Shown here: positions 26,699-39,502 of the stretch, piece by piece
Layout of the letters: each line of letters opens with the position of its first letter
How positions within the stretch are numbered: position 1 is the first letter of the stretch
Source of the DNA: Pyronema omphalodes
Lineage: Eukaryota > Ascomycota > Pezizomycetes > Pezizales > Pyronemataceae
Length of the DNA stretch: 64,000 bases
NCBI GenBank assembly: GCA_024516155.1
Contig: JAJJXM010000029.1
Coordinates: 372,001-436,000 of the forward strand
Direction: 5' to 3'
Made by a program: the position numbers and the translations under genes
Notes under the pieces: generated by a model
What the model was told of the DNA's origin: nothing
Database searches by the model: none
What the model saw: the letters and a program-made list of their open reading frames with translations, nothing else

Positions 26699-27832
26699 AT
26701 GGACGCCAAAGATGTTATGACGCATGTCTCCAATATCGACAAGGCAGTGAGGGACAAACTGCCCGCTGACCACTTGATCGATTTACTCAAGGCTTTGCAA
26801 ACCGGCGTGGTCGCTACGGAAAAACTCCTACGAGTGAGTTTGCCCTTTGCTTGCTAACCGTCGTTTCCAGTGCGGAACGTCCAAGACGCCTCACAAAGCG
26901 CGCATCTCTCTAACTATATGTTTACAGGAAACCAAAGTTGGAATGTCGGTCAACAAACTTCGAGCGCACACCGACAAGAACGTAGCCGAGTTGGCAAAAG
27001 AGATCGTAACGAAGTGGAAGAATGACGTTCACCTTGCAAAGAACAAGGCTTCTGCCCGCGCAGCAGCAGATAAGCCTCGCTCGGCTGCCTCGCCAACGAC
27101 ATCTCAGCGTCCAATTACCCCAGACACCAGGGCGGGCAGCAAGCCTGTTCAGTCGAATGCTAAGGCGGCTTCGGATCCTATGCAGCGCAACAAGATCGCC
27201 GACAATGTCAATTGCAGTGTTACCGGTGACAAAGCCAGAGATAGCATGGTTGGAATTCTATACGATGCATTGTGTATAGGATCAAACGCCTGTATGTACA
27301 GAATTTCCCAAATTTTGGGACGATTTTGAGTACTAACACTTACCTCTAGCGCCTGACCTCATTTTGTCTCTCGCCAAGGATCTTGAAAACGCTGTTTTCG
27401 GTAACTACAAATGCAAGATCGACCCAATGTACAAACGCAGAATTCAGACCCTATTCCTCAACTTGAAGAACAAGGCCAACCCCAACCTACGAGCTCGTGT
27501 TATTTCGGGAGATATTAGCACTACTCGCTTAGCCACTATGGACACCAAGGAAATGGCTTCCGAGGAGATGAAAAAAGAGAACGAGCGTCTTCAGCAGGAA
27601 AACTTGAGAGAGTCCATGGTCGCCAAGGCCGAAAAGAGTATCAGTGACCAACTTCAGTGTGGAAAGTGTGGAAAGAAGCGGGTTTCGTACACTCAGGCCC
27701 AGACTAGATCTGCAGACGAACCGATGACTACCTTTTGTACTTGCGAAAACTGTGGTCACATGTGGAAGGTATGCGATTTCTTCGTTTTCTTGTGGTATTG
27801 CAGGTTGCTGACTCAAAAACCAGTTTTCCTAG
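26699..27832 (+). CDS. dst1: Transcription elongation factor TFIIS
   Basis: Four exons, 26699-26833, 26928-27291, 27350-27768 and 27824-27832, sum to 927 bases, 308 aa (yeast 309). Domain I (LW/TFIIS N) spans about residues 1-80, a Ser/Pro/Ala-rich linker follows, then the polymerase-binding central domain (GDKARDSMVGILYDAL, YKRRIQTLFLNLKNKANPNL). Domain III is a zinc ribbon with CGKCGKK and CTCENCGHMWKFS. The catalytic acidic pair is present in RSADEPMTTFC. Known role: insertion of the Asp-Glu tip into backtracked RNA polymerase II to trigger transcript cleavage. The last exon is only nine bases and supplies Phe-Ser-stop after Trp-Lys; without it the ribbon would run into a 22-codon-plus intronic extension. 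Exon choice is supported by the family's WKFS ending. Confidence 0.94.
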
Positions 27833-28734
27833 AAGAAAAAAACCCATACAGTCGACGTCGGAGAACAGGTTCGGTGATGGTTTGGTACCCATGCCTCACT
27901 ATAAAAATCTGATCTCCCGGGAAGTCGATATCTCTGGGGCTAAAGACACACGCAGAAAGTCTTTCCAAGCCCCTAATTTACAGTAATTTGTATCATAGAA
28001 ATCTCTGCGGCTATTACGTTATATGAAGTGGGGGTTTATACCATCCGCGGCGATTCCCTGGGCAATGGTGTTCTTTGTATTTCCTGCACTTTTTCTTGGA
28101 TTCTAGACGTATAGGATGGATCTATGCCGCCCTAGTCTCTGATATTATGCTTTTATGAAGATTATGTTGGTTGGTCAGCGTATAGGAGCAATATTTGTTT
28201 TTTGTTTTCGGAGTATTTTTTTTTTAGCTGCCACAGCAGGAAGGATTGGTTTTGTATATCCTGGAGACCGTTCAACATCCTTAGTAAGCCAGGGAATTTG
28301 TTAAAAACATTAGTTTGCCGCGTAAAAAAGTGCTCAATTGTTCTTTAAGCTTCAATCTGCCCCTCATTTCACTGTAAATGGACGCGAAATGGCGTCGCGG
28401 GGCACCCCAGCTCACAGCTCACGAGGTTAGGTTTCTTCTCCACAGCACTAGCAGTATTTTAAGTCACGTGGTTGTGGTGTAACATGGAAGCACCTCACAA
28501 TTTACTTCTGGCCACTTGGGTCGCCGCTCTTACCAGAAGCCCATATTATCTCAGCTTCCGACCCACATCGCCGGCTCCCCCTAAACGAGTTGGAGTGGAT
28601 AATTTTGCTATTCTGGACATCCCCTTAAGCTTCATTCCCTCTTTTGACACTCGAAATAATTAGCAAACCACTCTACTCCTCGAAATACACCCATTCACCT
28701 CCACGGATAGCTTTGAACAAGAGCACAGAAGACC
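27833..28734. other. Intergenic, TFIIS 3' flank and gea upstream
   Basis: About 900 bases with no supported gene. T-runs near 28197-28225 lie in the TFIIS 3' flank. The right 350 bases form the upstream region of the Sec7 gene. Confidence 0.5.
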
Positions 28735-31700
28735 ATGACCGACGCATATCACGAAGGCGCACCGATACCAGAGCTACCCCAAGCTGCTAATGCTACACGA
28801 ATCGTCAACTCGGCAATCATCGACGCCCCCTCCAGCATATCGGTTGCTATAGACCCCGTCGCCCTCGTTACCTCAGAATGCATTACCGTTACATCTGCAA
28901 TGCGCAAGAATGCGCGGTGGGCACAATCCTCAGTTGCGGCGATCTTAGGCGGGGGTGGGGGTTCTGGCTACGATAGTAACGGATCCAACACCCCCGCGCC
29001 TGGCAGTCCTAAGCCCGGGCTCGCAACACGGAAAGGAAAGCTTGCCGAAGGGGAGCTTGATGCCGATATCGGGTTAGCAGGAAGATGGGGATTGCGGGGC
29101 AAGAAGGGGAAAAGCATACAAGACAACCCGCTCATGGCTGCCTTTGCAAGATTGAGAGGTGATTTACAGGGTTGCAAAGGTTGATGACACCTGCATTCCA
29201 CTGCTCGCTGGAAACTGACGGCTACTTACAGATATTACTACTTTTGATACTCCGAGTTTACTACATCCATTTTTGCAGGTTATCCGGTCCTCTTCGACAT
29301 CTGGTCCTATTACTTCTCTCGCTCTAATTGCTATTACCAAATTCTTTTCTTACAACTTAATCAACCGGAACTCTCCAAGATTGTCCCACGCCATGCAGCT
29401 TCTCTCATCAGCAATCACACACTGTAGATTCGAGGCTTCCGATTCCGCCCAAGACGAAGTCGTACTACTGCGGATTTTGAGGCTTATGGAGATGATGATA
29501 TCCGGTCCCGGTGGTGAACTACTCGGTGACGAGAGTGTATGTGAAATGATGGAGACCGGCTTAAGCATGTGCTGTCAGATGCGACTTTCGGAGATGCTAC
29601 GGAGGTCCGCTGAAATCTGCATGGTGAGAATGTGTCAGACTGTTTTTGAAAGACTGAAACACCTTGAGCTCCGGGCAGACGAGGCTGGAGAAAATCTTGA
29701 GGAAGAGGCAAAGGCAGACATGGACCAGGTCAAGATGGCCCCAGCCACGGACAGTGAAAACTTGGCGGTTCCAGCAACCACTGAGCAGAGATCTGCTAGC
29801 TTGGATGCATCTGGAGGAGAGATGACTATTGTACCAGCCAGAGCAGAAACGACAAACTCACATGATGGAGAGGATGCAACAATAAAACCGTACTCCCTAC
29901 CGTCCATCCGGGAGCTTCTCAGAGTTTTGGTCGAGCTATTAGATCCTCATGACAAGACCCACACAGATACTATGCGTGTGATGGCTATGAGAATAATTGA
30001 TGTTGCCTTTGAGGTTGCAGGTCCTTCAATTGCTAAGCACCCTAGTCTTGCCGATCTTGCGAGGGATAATCTGTGTCGCTACCTTTTTCAGCTTGTGAGA
30101 TCAGATACCATGAGTATCTTACAGGAATCTTTACGAGTTACCGGGACATTATTTGCAACTACAAGAGGCGTTTTAAAACTTCAACAAGAATTGTTTTTGT
30201 CATATGTCGTCACTTGTTTACATCCACAAGTCGAAATTCCTCGGGAACCTGGAGTTGATCCGATATTGTATGAGGGTGTACCGCAAACACCGAGACTAGC
30301 TAAGGCACCCCCGACACAGAATGGAAGTGGTCGCGCAACTCCAGTGCAAGTCAAAGAGAGACAAAAGCTTGGACTTGAAGGTGGGTCTAGGAAACCTGAC
30401 GCCAGAGAAGCTATGGTAGAATGTATCGGAGCTTTGTCCCGTATTCCCAGCTTCATGGTCGAGCTCTATGTCAACTATGACTGTGATGTTGACCGTACCG
30501 ATCTTTGTGAGGACGTCGTTGGGCTTCTTTCAAGGGTAAGACCAGCATCTCTTGTCACAATAATATATTGTACTTATCCTTTGTCAATAGAACGCTTTCC
30601 CCGATTCGGCTACTTGGAGCACAACCAACGTTCCGCCTCTTTGTCTCGATGCACTACTAGGATACGTTAACTTTCTTTATGAGAGACTCAATGATGCTCC
30701 CGTAACCGAAGGTTTTACAGACCCCGTTGAGCTCCGTCAGAAGAAGCACCTCAAGCAGGTTGTCATCCAGGGAATCAAGAAATTCAACGAAGACCCCAAG
30801 AAGGGAATTATCTTCCTGGTTGAACAGGGCATTATTGACAGCGTCGATAACGCAGTATCTATTGCACGTTTCTTAAAGGGCACAACCAGAGTTGACAAGA
30901 AGCTTCTTGGAGAATACATTTCCAAGAAGCAGAATGGAGAAATCTTGAAGGCCTTTATGAGCATGTTTGACTTTACCGGAAAGCGCGTTGACGAGGGTTT
31001 GAGAGAGATGCTCGAGACTTTCCGTCTCCCTGGAGAATCTCAGCTTATTGAACGTATCGTTAGTGAGTTTTCGGAGGTTTATTGCAACAACGAGATCAAC
31101 CTCAAGGATGTTTGCGATAAAGATGCTGTGTTTATTCTGTCGTATGCAATTATTATGTTGAATACAGATCAGCACAATCCCAACATGAAGGTAAAATTCC
31201 TACCAATTTTTTGAGGGTCGTTGCTAAGCATGTCACCAGAGTGGTTCGCGGATGAAATACGAAGACTTTGCCCGCAACCTCCGAGCTACCAACGGCGGCA
31301 AGGACTTTGACCCTGAATATCTCCGTGTCATCTACGAGACAATCAAGCACAACGAAATTATTCTTCCCGAGGAGCACGACAACAAGCATGCCTTTGACTA
31401 CACATGGCGTGAGCTTCTCCACAAGACCAATACAGCCGGAGAGCTAGCCATTTGTAACACCAACATCTACGATGCCGACATGTTCGCAGCCACGTGGAGA
31501 CCCGTTGTTGCTACTCTCAGCTACGTCTTCTTATCTGCCACTGATGAAGCTGTGTACTCGAGAGTGATTGCTGGATTTGACCAGTGTGCTCGTATCGCGG
31601 CCAAGTATGGTCATACTGAGGCTTTGGACCATATTGTCAGATGTCTCAGTACCATCAGTACTTTGAGCACCGAGAACCCACCCAGCACCGCGCTTAACAC

Positions 31701-33832
31701 AGAGATTCAGGTCGAAGGAAATAGCGTTATGGTCAGTGAGCTCGCGGTTAGGTTCGGTAGAGAATTCAAGGCCCAGCTTGGAACTGTTGTCATGTTCCGT
31801 ATTTTGATTGGCAATGAGGGTGATGTGAAATTGGGATGGGACTATGTAAGACCTCCGGTTCTATCGTGGTTTTTTGGTGACTGACATTATGGCAGATTGT
31901 AAGAACTTGGTTGAACCTATTTGTTAACTCTTTGATACCGCCTTTCTTCTCCCCGGTACAAAGTGGATTGGACATCCCACCGATCCCTCTTCAAACCCCC
32001 GCCGTTGTCATCGAAAGGAATCAGGCTTCGAAGGATGTTGGTCTTTTCTCAACACTTTCATCATACTTGTCAAGCTATGCTAGTGACGAGCCTCCTGAGC
32101 CTTCGGAGGAGGAGCTCGACAGTACATTGTGCACCGTTGACTGTGTGAACGCCTGCCACCTTGGTGATGTCTTTGCTAACATTATGTGAGTCCCATGTTT
32201 CCCAATTCTAAACTCCAATATTGACTATGTTTAGGGAACTGGATGCCGCTTCCTTGAAGCCACTCATTGATGCTCTCCTCCGCCAGGTTCCTGACTTCGA
32301 CGAAACCGACCCCACGGTGGTTGTAAAGCCCGAATATCCTGCCTCCCCCGTAAACGGCCCCGTCCGTCGTGCCCCCAAGTACGATCCCAAGCTTGTCTAC
32401 ATTCTAGAGTTCACAACTTGCCTTGTCTTGCGCGACGCCGAGACGACTCTGGCGCATGGCAAAGTCTTAGGGGAAACCCTCACTAGTATCCTCCGCAACG
32501 CTCACCGATTACACCCTCTCGTTATTTCCCGCTCCATCTACTACATGTTCTCCCTCCTCGAGCACAGCCATGATCACTCCTTCCTCCGCCCGCCGTTGGC
32601 TTTGCACTCTGTTGCTGCCTTGGACAAGGTGGTTCTTGATAAATCTGCCTTGTCGGTTATTAAGGGTCTCTCAAAATGCATCAAGGGCCCATCCGCTCTC
32701 CGCAGCGAGATCATTAACTCCCCGGATCTGTGGGTTATCCTCCGCGGTCTCTTGCACAACAAAGAAGCCGTGGTTGATGTTTTTGGCATCCTTGAGCTCA
32801 TTGTATCCGAGGCTCAGACCAGCGTTACAGCCGACAACTACGTCGCCGTGATCTCCCTTCTTAATGATTTCGGAAACGAAGGCACCATAGGAGCAGCCTA
32901 TGAGCAGAAACAAGATAAGCTTGCTAAGAAGGGCAAGCCCCAAAAGAAGGCGACCGATTACCCCGGTGTCGAGGTGGTTGCAAGAGGAACAAAGGCAGTT
33001 TCTATGATTTACAGTCTGACTAACAGAGTTCCCGGATTGATTACTCAGTCTCATTTGGAGAAGAATGAGGCCTGGACTACGTACTGGCTGCCTATTTTCC
33101 AGAGCTTGAGTACTCAGTGTACAAACCCTTGCAGAGAGATTAGAAACCTCTCACTTGGATACTTGAGACAATCTTTATTGTCTCCTGAGCTCACCTCTGG
33201 TGATCACCAGGAATGGACTGCCATCTTTGGCGATGTCTTATTCCCGCTTATCCACCGCCTACTTAAACCCGAGGTATTCCAAGGCGACCCCAAGGGCATG
33301 AGTGACACTCGCGTGCAAGCTGCTACATTACTATGCAAGATCTTCCTGCACTACCTTGTGATGCTTTCCGAATGGGAAGGCATGTTGGATCTCTGGTTGA
33401 GGATCTTAGATATCATGGACCGATTGATGAACAGCGGACAAGCGGACCACCTGGTAAGTTGACATAATTTCCCATATTCAATTCCCTAACCCTATACACA
33501 AAAAATGGATGCTAATCAAGATTCTGCGTATTTAGGTTGAGGCTGTACCCGAGAGCTTGAAGAATATCTTGTTGGTTATGTCTTCCGGGGGATTCTTGGT
33601 CAGGCCAGAGAGTGATGGTGGTAATAAGGAGCTTTGGGATCAGACTTGGAAGAGGCTTGAACGATTTTTGCCCGACCTAAAAACAGAGCTGTTCCCACCG
33701 GAGCCGGAGAAACCCGCGCCTGCGCTTGTCACGGTTGCAGCAGCGCCAACAGAGGCACCTCAAGCGGTTACCGCTGAGAAAACGGAGTCGACGGAAAAGA
33801 AGGAAGGAGCAAAGTCAGATGATATTGATTAA
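28735..33832 (+). CDS. gea2: ARF guanine-nucleotide exchange factor, Gea1/2-GBF1 type (Sec7 domain)
   Basis: Seven exons (28735-29179, 29232-30535, 30591-31190, 31240-31845, 31896-32185, 32235-33453, 33536-33832) total 4761 bases, 1586 aa. All introns are 49-82 bp and every junction keeps frame. The N-terminal DCB/HUS region includes PFLQVIRSSSTSGPITSLAL and the HUS-box-like segment VNYDCDVDRTDLCED. The Sec7 domain (about residues 610-800) has RFLKGTTRVDKKLLGEYISK, the FRLPGESQLIERI motif with the catalytic Glu of the ARF-activating finger, and AIIMLNTDQHNPNMK. HDS regions follow. The C-terminus is Ala/Pro/Glu/Lys-rich and ends KSDDID. Known role: activation of Arf1 at the cis-Golgi for COPI coats; target of brefeldin A. 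The intron after NPNMK splits the end of the catalytic motif region, and the FRLPGES glutamate is intact. Confidence 0.95.
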
Positions 33833-35406
33833 TTGGTGGTTTTTATTGATTACTAGAGGGGATGGATAACAGTGGATTTTAATTGGCCATGAATAGGCTG
33901 GAATATAATGAATGGAATACCCAAATGATGCTAAGATGTTGAGTAACGAATGGACTTGACCAACTACACTTGATTTGTATCGCATTGCGCATCAACGGAA
34001 CAAAGTTGTACGTATAGTACAAGGAAATAGAAATATCATAAGCATTACTGAAGATAAAATGAACAAACGCTCCTTTAGGTATTTTTTTTTTTTTTTTTCG
34101 AAGTTCACAAAATTATAGAGGATTACTCCGTTTACCATGACAATGTCGCTTACCGTGATAACTCCGTTTACCACGACAATTACGTCAACAACAACTACAT
34201 TTACCAAAATGAATACGTTCACCGAAACAAGTTACAACTAAGTTTTCCATAATCAACATCGTTGACGAAATAATCAAGATCGGCCCATAGACATAAGATC
34301 AGGTTCAGTTATTACACACTGACGTATTTGTCTGAAGCAGCAAGGACTTTGGTGTATTGAATTGAATTTTCAGGCGCTGCGTACAGAAACCAAATCAGGT
34401 TCAGTTATTTCGCACTGACGTACTTGCCCGAAACAGCAAGGACTTTGGTAAATTGAATTTTCAGGCGTTGTATAGTTTTCCAGTGCGGTACCATCTGAGG
34501 TGTGATTCTCTAGGGTGTATACGTTAGCTGTTCTTGAGTTTTGGATATGTGAAGAATAAAGTTTTTGATATTGGAAATAATACTCCTTAACAGACGAAGA
34601 TCTCTATCAAAATAAAGTTTGCTTATAGTATTGAGCCACTCCAGCTCTTCAAATACTGTGCAGTCTATCTGCATGACTGGTTATATTCTCATAGTTGTCT
34701 TTTGCGAGGCGTTGAATGCTCTATGTACCATTCTGTGATGATTCAATCAGCTGATTATAAAACTGGCAGTAATTCATGCAGGTCGATACAAATGTTGAAG
34801 ACCAGTAGTAATAGACGACACTGCCAGAAACATTTGTCTTACAGTGTAGTTTGAGAAGATGGTTCACTTATTCCTTGGACATTTCATAAGATAATAATGT
34901 ACATTATTTATTGGCTACAAACTTTCAGTGTTCATATTGTGATTAGATATCCATTAATGCAGTGATTCTTTCTTGTGAACACCAGGCTTTCAACGTTTCC
35001 TTCGAGATCAGAGTGCTTTACAATGACGTGAAGATAAAAATGAGTTGCAAGGATCAGAATTTGAGAACTACGACAACCGACTTCGCCACTTTGTGAATCA
35101 TACGTCAGAGAAGTCCATACTTAATGTGATGTAATGCAAGAGAAATTTTATCCTTCAAAAACCTAGCAAAATTTATCTCCAAAAAACTTAGAATCTCGGC
35201 GGAAGTAGGCTGACGATTAGCTTAAGGGTTGTTGTGAAAATTTTATCGCGACCATCGGATTGCGGCGACGATATGACCAAGAAATCTCTGACCTCCATGG
35301 ACAACTATATTTACTTCGTAAAGCTTCCTCATTATCTCAGTAATTACAACATCTTTATTATTACTTTTTCAATTTACTTCTGAGCTTAACTTTAAACTTT
35401 ACAACA
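33833..35406. other. AT-rich intergenic region with diverged repeats
   Basis: No gene supported. From here the base composition becomes AT-rich and short repeats appear. Motifs of TTTACCRTGACAA type recur at 34125-34220, and an imperfect ~80-bp duplication sits at 34298-34474. Confidence 0.5.
34298..34474. repeat. Imperfect tandem duplication, ~80-bp unit
   Basis: Copy one (34298-34381) and copy two (34394-34474) share ATCAGGTTCAGTTATT, CACTGACGTA, AGCAAGGACTTTGGT and TTGAATTTTCAGGCG in the same order. They differ by point changes and a small indel. The period is 96 bases. Confidence 0.75.
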
Positions 35407-36628
35407 ATGTCTGGAATCATGAATATGTTTTCCCATTCCGATCACTCGAATCCCTCACAAGTTACCCACGACAACAACGACGCCTCACGAACATCTGAGT
35501 ACACCAACACAGGTCCTGTTGACATCCAAGGAAAATGCCACTGCGGCAAACTGAAGTGGATGACGCACTTCCCCGAGAACAAGTTACCAGCAAGTTTCCT
35601 GTGTCACTGCGAGAGTTGCAGGAAGTTCGGAGCAGGAGGTTACTCTGTGAATGCCATTATTCCTAAGGTTCGTATCGAACTCAGTTTACGCTTCTACTTT
35701 CATTCCCAATTCTGTTTGTCGAGTTGATATATGCACTGGCCTTGAGTCTTTAGGGGTTGAAGGGTTTCATTGAGTCGCAGATCCATGTTGAGTGGTAGAT
35801 TATAATGCTCCCTTGACATGGTTTTCTTTGATTCCCGTTCCCTCTACTCGGCTGGTTAAACACGATACGTTGAGTGAATGGCTGCACCAGCGTTGAGTCC
35901 GCATCATTTCAACATCGACGCGCAAGAAACAAAGTTTTGCAGGAACTTTGTTTTGAGCGCCGGGATTATAAGAAACCCCATCTTTGGTATATTGCAGGAA
36001 TACCACAAGATTATACCCTTCAACAGAGATCAGGATTTCAAACAGAAACCCATAAAATGTGCAAGAAACAAAGTTTTGCAGGAGCTTTGTTTCGAGTACT
36101 AGGATTCCTTTAAAAAAAAAATAACCCCCTCTTGTCTTTGGTATATTGCAGGAATATCAAAGACTTCAAAAGGAAATCATATATCCTGTTTTATCGGGTT
36201 TACGAAAACCCCTGAATCTCATTGATGAAGTATTACAAGTGGCTGACAAGAAATTTGGTATGAAAGGATCACGTCAAGGTTCTAAATGAAGATATGATGG
36301 GAGAATACACTTACCCAGGAGGAAGCGGAAACCCAGTACACTGCGTTAGTCCATCTCAACACCCTTAGTTTCATGTTTTCTCCTACTGACTTCTTTGGGT
36401 TAACTTCTACAGTACTACTGTAAGAACTGCACAGTTCATGCATTCCACCACGAGGAGGTTCTGGGAAACCGATACACGATGCATACCTTGCTTCTTGAGG
36501 GAGGAGAGAATAACCCTGAAATCGGAATGGAGGTGTTCTTGGGAGAGAAGGCGAAGTTCCAGCCCAAGTTGCCTGGAACTACTGGATATGAGAAGACGGA
36601 TGCCAACTGGGGTGACCACTACAACTAA
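35407..36628 (+). CDS. GFA/Mss4-like zinc protein (glutathione-dependent formaldehyde-activating enzyme family)
   Basis: Three exons, 35407-35667, 36267-36344 and 36413-36628, give 555 bases, 184 aa. Junctions are AIIPK|DHVKVLNED (phase 0) and NPVHC|YYCKNC (phase 0). The GFA-type zinc ligands are KCHCGKL near residue 43, LCHCESCRKFGAGG about 20 residues later, and YYCKNCTVHAFHH after the GSGNPVH motif. Family members include Gfa, which condenses formaldehyde with glutathione, and many uncharacterised fungal paralogs with the same Mss4-like fold. The substrate here is unknown. Intron 1 is 599 bp, about ten times the local norm, and contains a duplicated block (35922-36002 and 36061-36156). The gene sits at the start of the repeat-rich half of the window. 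Confidence 0.8.
35922..36156. repeat. Duplicated block inside intron 1 of the GFA-like gene
   Basis: Two copies, about 35922-36002 and 36061-36156, share GCAAGAAACAAAGTTTTGCA followed by GGA(A/G)CTTTGTTT(T/C)GAG, and near their ends TCTTTGGTATATTGCAGGAA. Each copy thus carries an acceptor-like TTGCAG. CAAAG and CTTTG flank TTTTGCAGGA and could pair as a small stem. Confidence 0.7.
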
Positions 36629-38461
36629 GCTGGATTGGGACGATGGTAAGATGATACTGAAAGACAATTCTATGACCATGTGAGCTCACAGATGGATAGT
36701 TAAGAACTCCTTTGCCTTGCATTTTTACTTTGAATACCCATATGAATATCAGAGAAGGAATAAGTAGGATAACCCAGCCCATTACATACGGTATATTGCG
36801 ATGATGGCATTTAGAGAATCTTTACTGACAAGATGGACAGCGGGGAAATTAATTATGGTATGGATTGATCTATATCGGTTGCAGTTTGTATCTGGAGAAA
36901 TAGTAATACTACATATACCCTGTACTATAAGAATTGAAGGCTATAACAAAAATTCTGTTCATTTCTTTTCGCCTGTGACAATTGTTTTTGGGACATATTG
37001 TGGAGACATTTCTCTTGGTATTGGTATCATGACGTGCGGGAACGCATTAGAACATCCAAGAATATGTGGTGAAAACCTGCTTCGCCGGGATATGTTCTCA
37101 AGTCATCGTTGAGAATTCATAGGGCTCGAGCCCTTAACCTATATGAAGTCATAAAGGACTCGAGACTCGAGTACCGTAAAAGGAATCATACATATCCACA
37201 ATTTATATTTCGAAATGATCCATTTTCCCAGCAACCGTATTAAAGATACAAATTATCGGAACCCTGGAACATAGCGTCCTTTTCGCAAGGAAAGTAGGTG
37301 ACTGAAGAAAGTGATCCGGCCGAAGAACGTATGTGGAGGTTGCCTGGGCCCTGAAGAGACTCGCTAAGGATGCAAGTTCCAAACTTTAATCGTCGATTGC
37401 GGATACCGGCTGTAAATGTTCATATGACATGACGTCATCAGATACGAAATAAATGTCGATTTGCTTTCGTCATAGCGTCTATCTAAGCGCGACCGCGTTA
37501 TTGCCGATGACAATACAAGAGTCTATACCTGAATTGGTGTATTTAACGCTGGAACATTTCTTGATTGGTGTATAGATCCTCCGCGGAAGTAGATGGAGGG
37601 AACGGAAAAGAAAATTCGCATGACTTTGTCGAGGCTCTTATCTCGGGGAACTTGATTGATACGTAAAACTTGATTCAAAATTCTTGGTTAATGTTTCTAT
37701 TGAGCTTCAGAGATATGGAGAACTACTGGGATATTTCATCCACGAGCAGTTACCCTGAGACCATGCCAGCGAGGAAGGGCACTACCCCTCTAAAAAGACG
37801 AATATTTCCGTGCTTGTATGGAAAATATTATCGTTAGTGCGGCTCCACAAGGTTTATCCTGGAAAGGGTAAAGCACTCTTAGTCAGTGATATGTAGAAGA
37901 ATAATAAGTCGAAATGTACTAATTGATAGCGCTCTTTTGGGAAACTTAAAGAAAGCATCTTGAGTTGATTTGACCCTACTCTGAGCGGTGTTTCTTGTAG
38001 TAGAAGTGTACATTCACGCGTGGGTTACTCGAGTCCATAGTCCACAACCTTCATTCACCACTTTTGGCACCAAAAATATTACGAGGATATCCCTGAAGCC
38101 CATAGCCATCCAGGAGATAGCTTGTGTTGTCACTCGTACGGTTCAAAGCCAGTTGTGGTGTCACACGCGGAAGCGCCGAACAGCGCCGAACATGGGACAT
38201 CACTCACGGCATCGGTGTACCAGTAACCACTCGTATACGGGGCTAGCGCCAATGGATTGTAACTGGAGGCAAAGTAGACGTGGAGGATATATGTCATCAC
38301 AGCCTCTTTACGTATCAGATTGTGGATATCAATTTGAAGCCATCCTCCACCTCGTTTTCCATCTTATCCCAGCCTCTATTTTAACACTTTTTAATTAACA
38401 TTCCCCTTCACGTCCCTCAATTAGAGGTTTTATTCAATTGTATTCTTTATATCAACCGAAT
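36629..38461. other. Gene-poor AT-rich stretch
   Basis: 1.8 kb with no supportable gene. The open frames present are short, begin at weak starts and resemble no family. A small palindrome GGGCTCGAGCCC lies at 37122-37133. The last 100 bases are the presumed promoter of the secreted-protein gene. Confidence 0.45.
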
Positions 38462-39502
38462 ATGTTGAAACGGGTGTTTTTGTTGGCTTTTGGCTTACTT
38501 CTGCCACAGCTCGTTAGGTCTGAAGAAGGGTTATCTGTGTACAATGAACCTTACGGTATGTTTCCCACCAGCGATTCCGCTATAAACCTCCATCAAAAAG
38601 CAGTATGTTCCTGATATACCTTCTCAACTCTATCAAGTCCCGTAATCTAATCACTGCCGTCACACTCACAGAATGGAAACCTATGATGCCACGTTGTGAC
38701 CACCTCACGATGATTTACGACAACCTCGAATATCATCACGACAAAATCAAAAGCCAATACCCAAACTCTTTTACTACGAGCCATGATGCTTATTTGTCCC
38801 TTTTCGCTTGGTGCCGCGAGTATGCGGTCAAACGGAATCAACCCGTGAGCAAAGAATGGGATAAATGGTGGAATGCTACTGAGGGTGTTACGGATTTTGA
38901 TCGCTTCTATATGGATGGTCTTGAGGAATTGGTAACTGATGGAGACCCTGGAGTGAAAGGCGATATAGATCAAGTATTTGATCTTGTCACTTTGACTGTG
39001 AGTACCTGCCTAAGTTTTAGTCATTTATTTGAAAATTAAATCCGGATGTCTATGAGGAGGTAGGAATATTTCACTAATACATCGCCAGGCACAAGTAAAT
39101 GCTCAACCCATCAACGTCTTCATTTGGAAAGTCATCCTCAGTCTCTACCAAGAAAGACCCGCCGATCTAAAACTCAAAAATTTCATAGATTCGAACTATG
39201 CAGATCTGAATATTAACATTCCAGATGATGTGATTACTGATTATTGGCTTGAAAAAGTCATCACCGAAGTAATTCTTCCCGCGGAGCTAAAGCGAAATAA
39301 AGAGCGTAAGTTAACTCCTGTTGTGTCAATTCCAAACTGGGAGGATTGGGGTCAGTCGAAGTACTTAATAATTCAGAGGCTATCCAAATTGATGTGGCAT
39401 GACAATCTTGATCATCGCGGGGATTGGAACCCCGTCTCTGAGGATCACACTCATAACGTTAAATTTGGTGTCTATGAGAATCCTAGACATGACGAACTTT
39501 AA
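38462..39502 (+). CDS. Small secreted protein of unknown function
   Basis: Three exons, 38462-38555, 38672-38997 and 39089-39502, sum to 834 bases, 277 aa, with GTATGT and GTGAGT donors and CACAG and GCCAG acceptors. The start MLKRVFLLAFGLLLPQLVRS is a textbook signal peptide, probably cut near residue 20. No other hydrophobic segment, GPI signal, KDEL or known enzyme motif is seen. The mature chain is rich in Trp, Tyr, Asp and Lys, with few cysteines (PRCDHL and AWCREY) and one N-glycosylation sequon (NATE). I do not recognise a family. It lies alone in a repeat-rich tract between the GFA-like gene and a Copia remnant, the setting where fungal effector candidates often lie. Effector function is a guess from secretion and position only. 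Confidence 0.75.
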
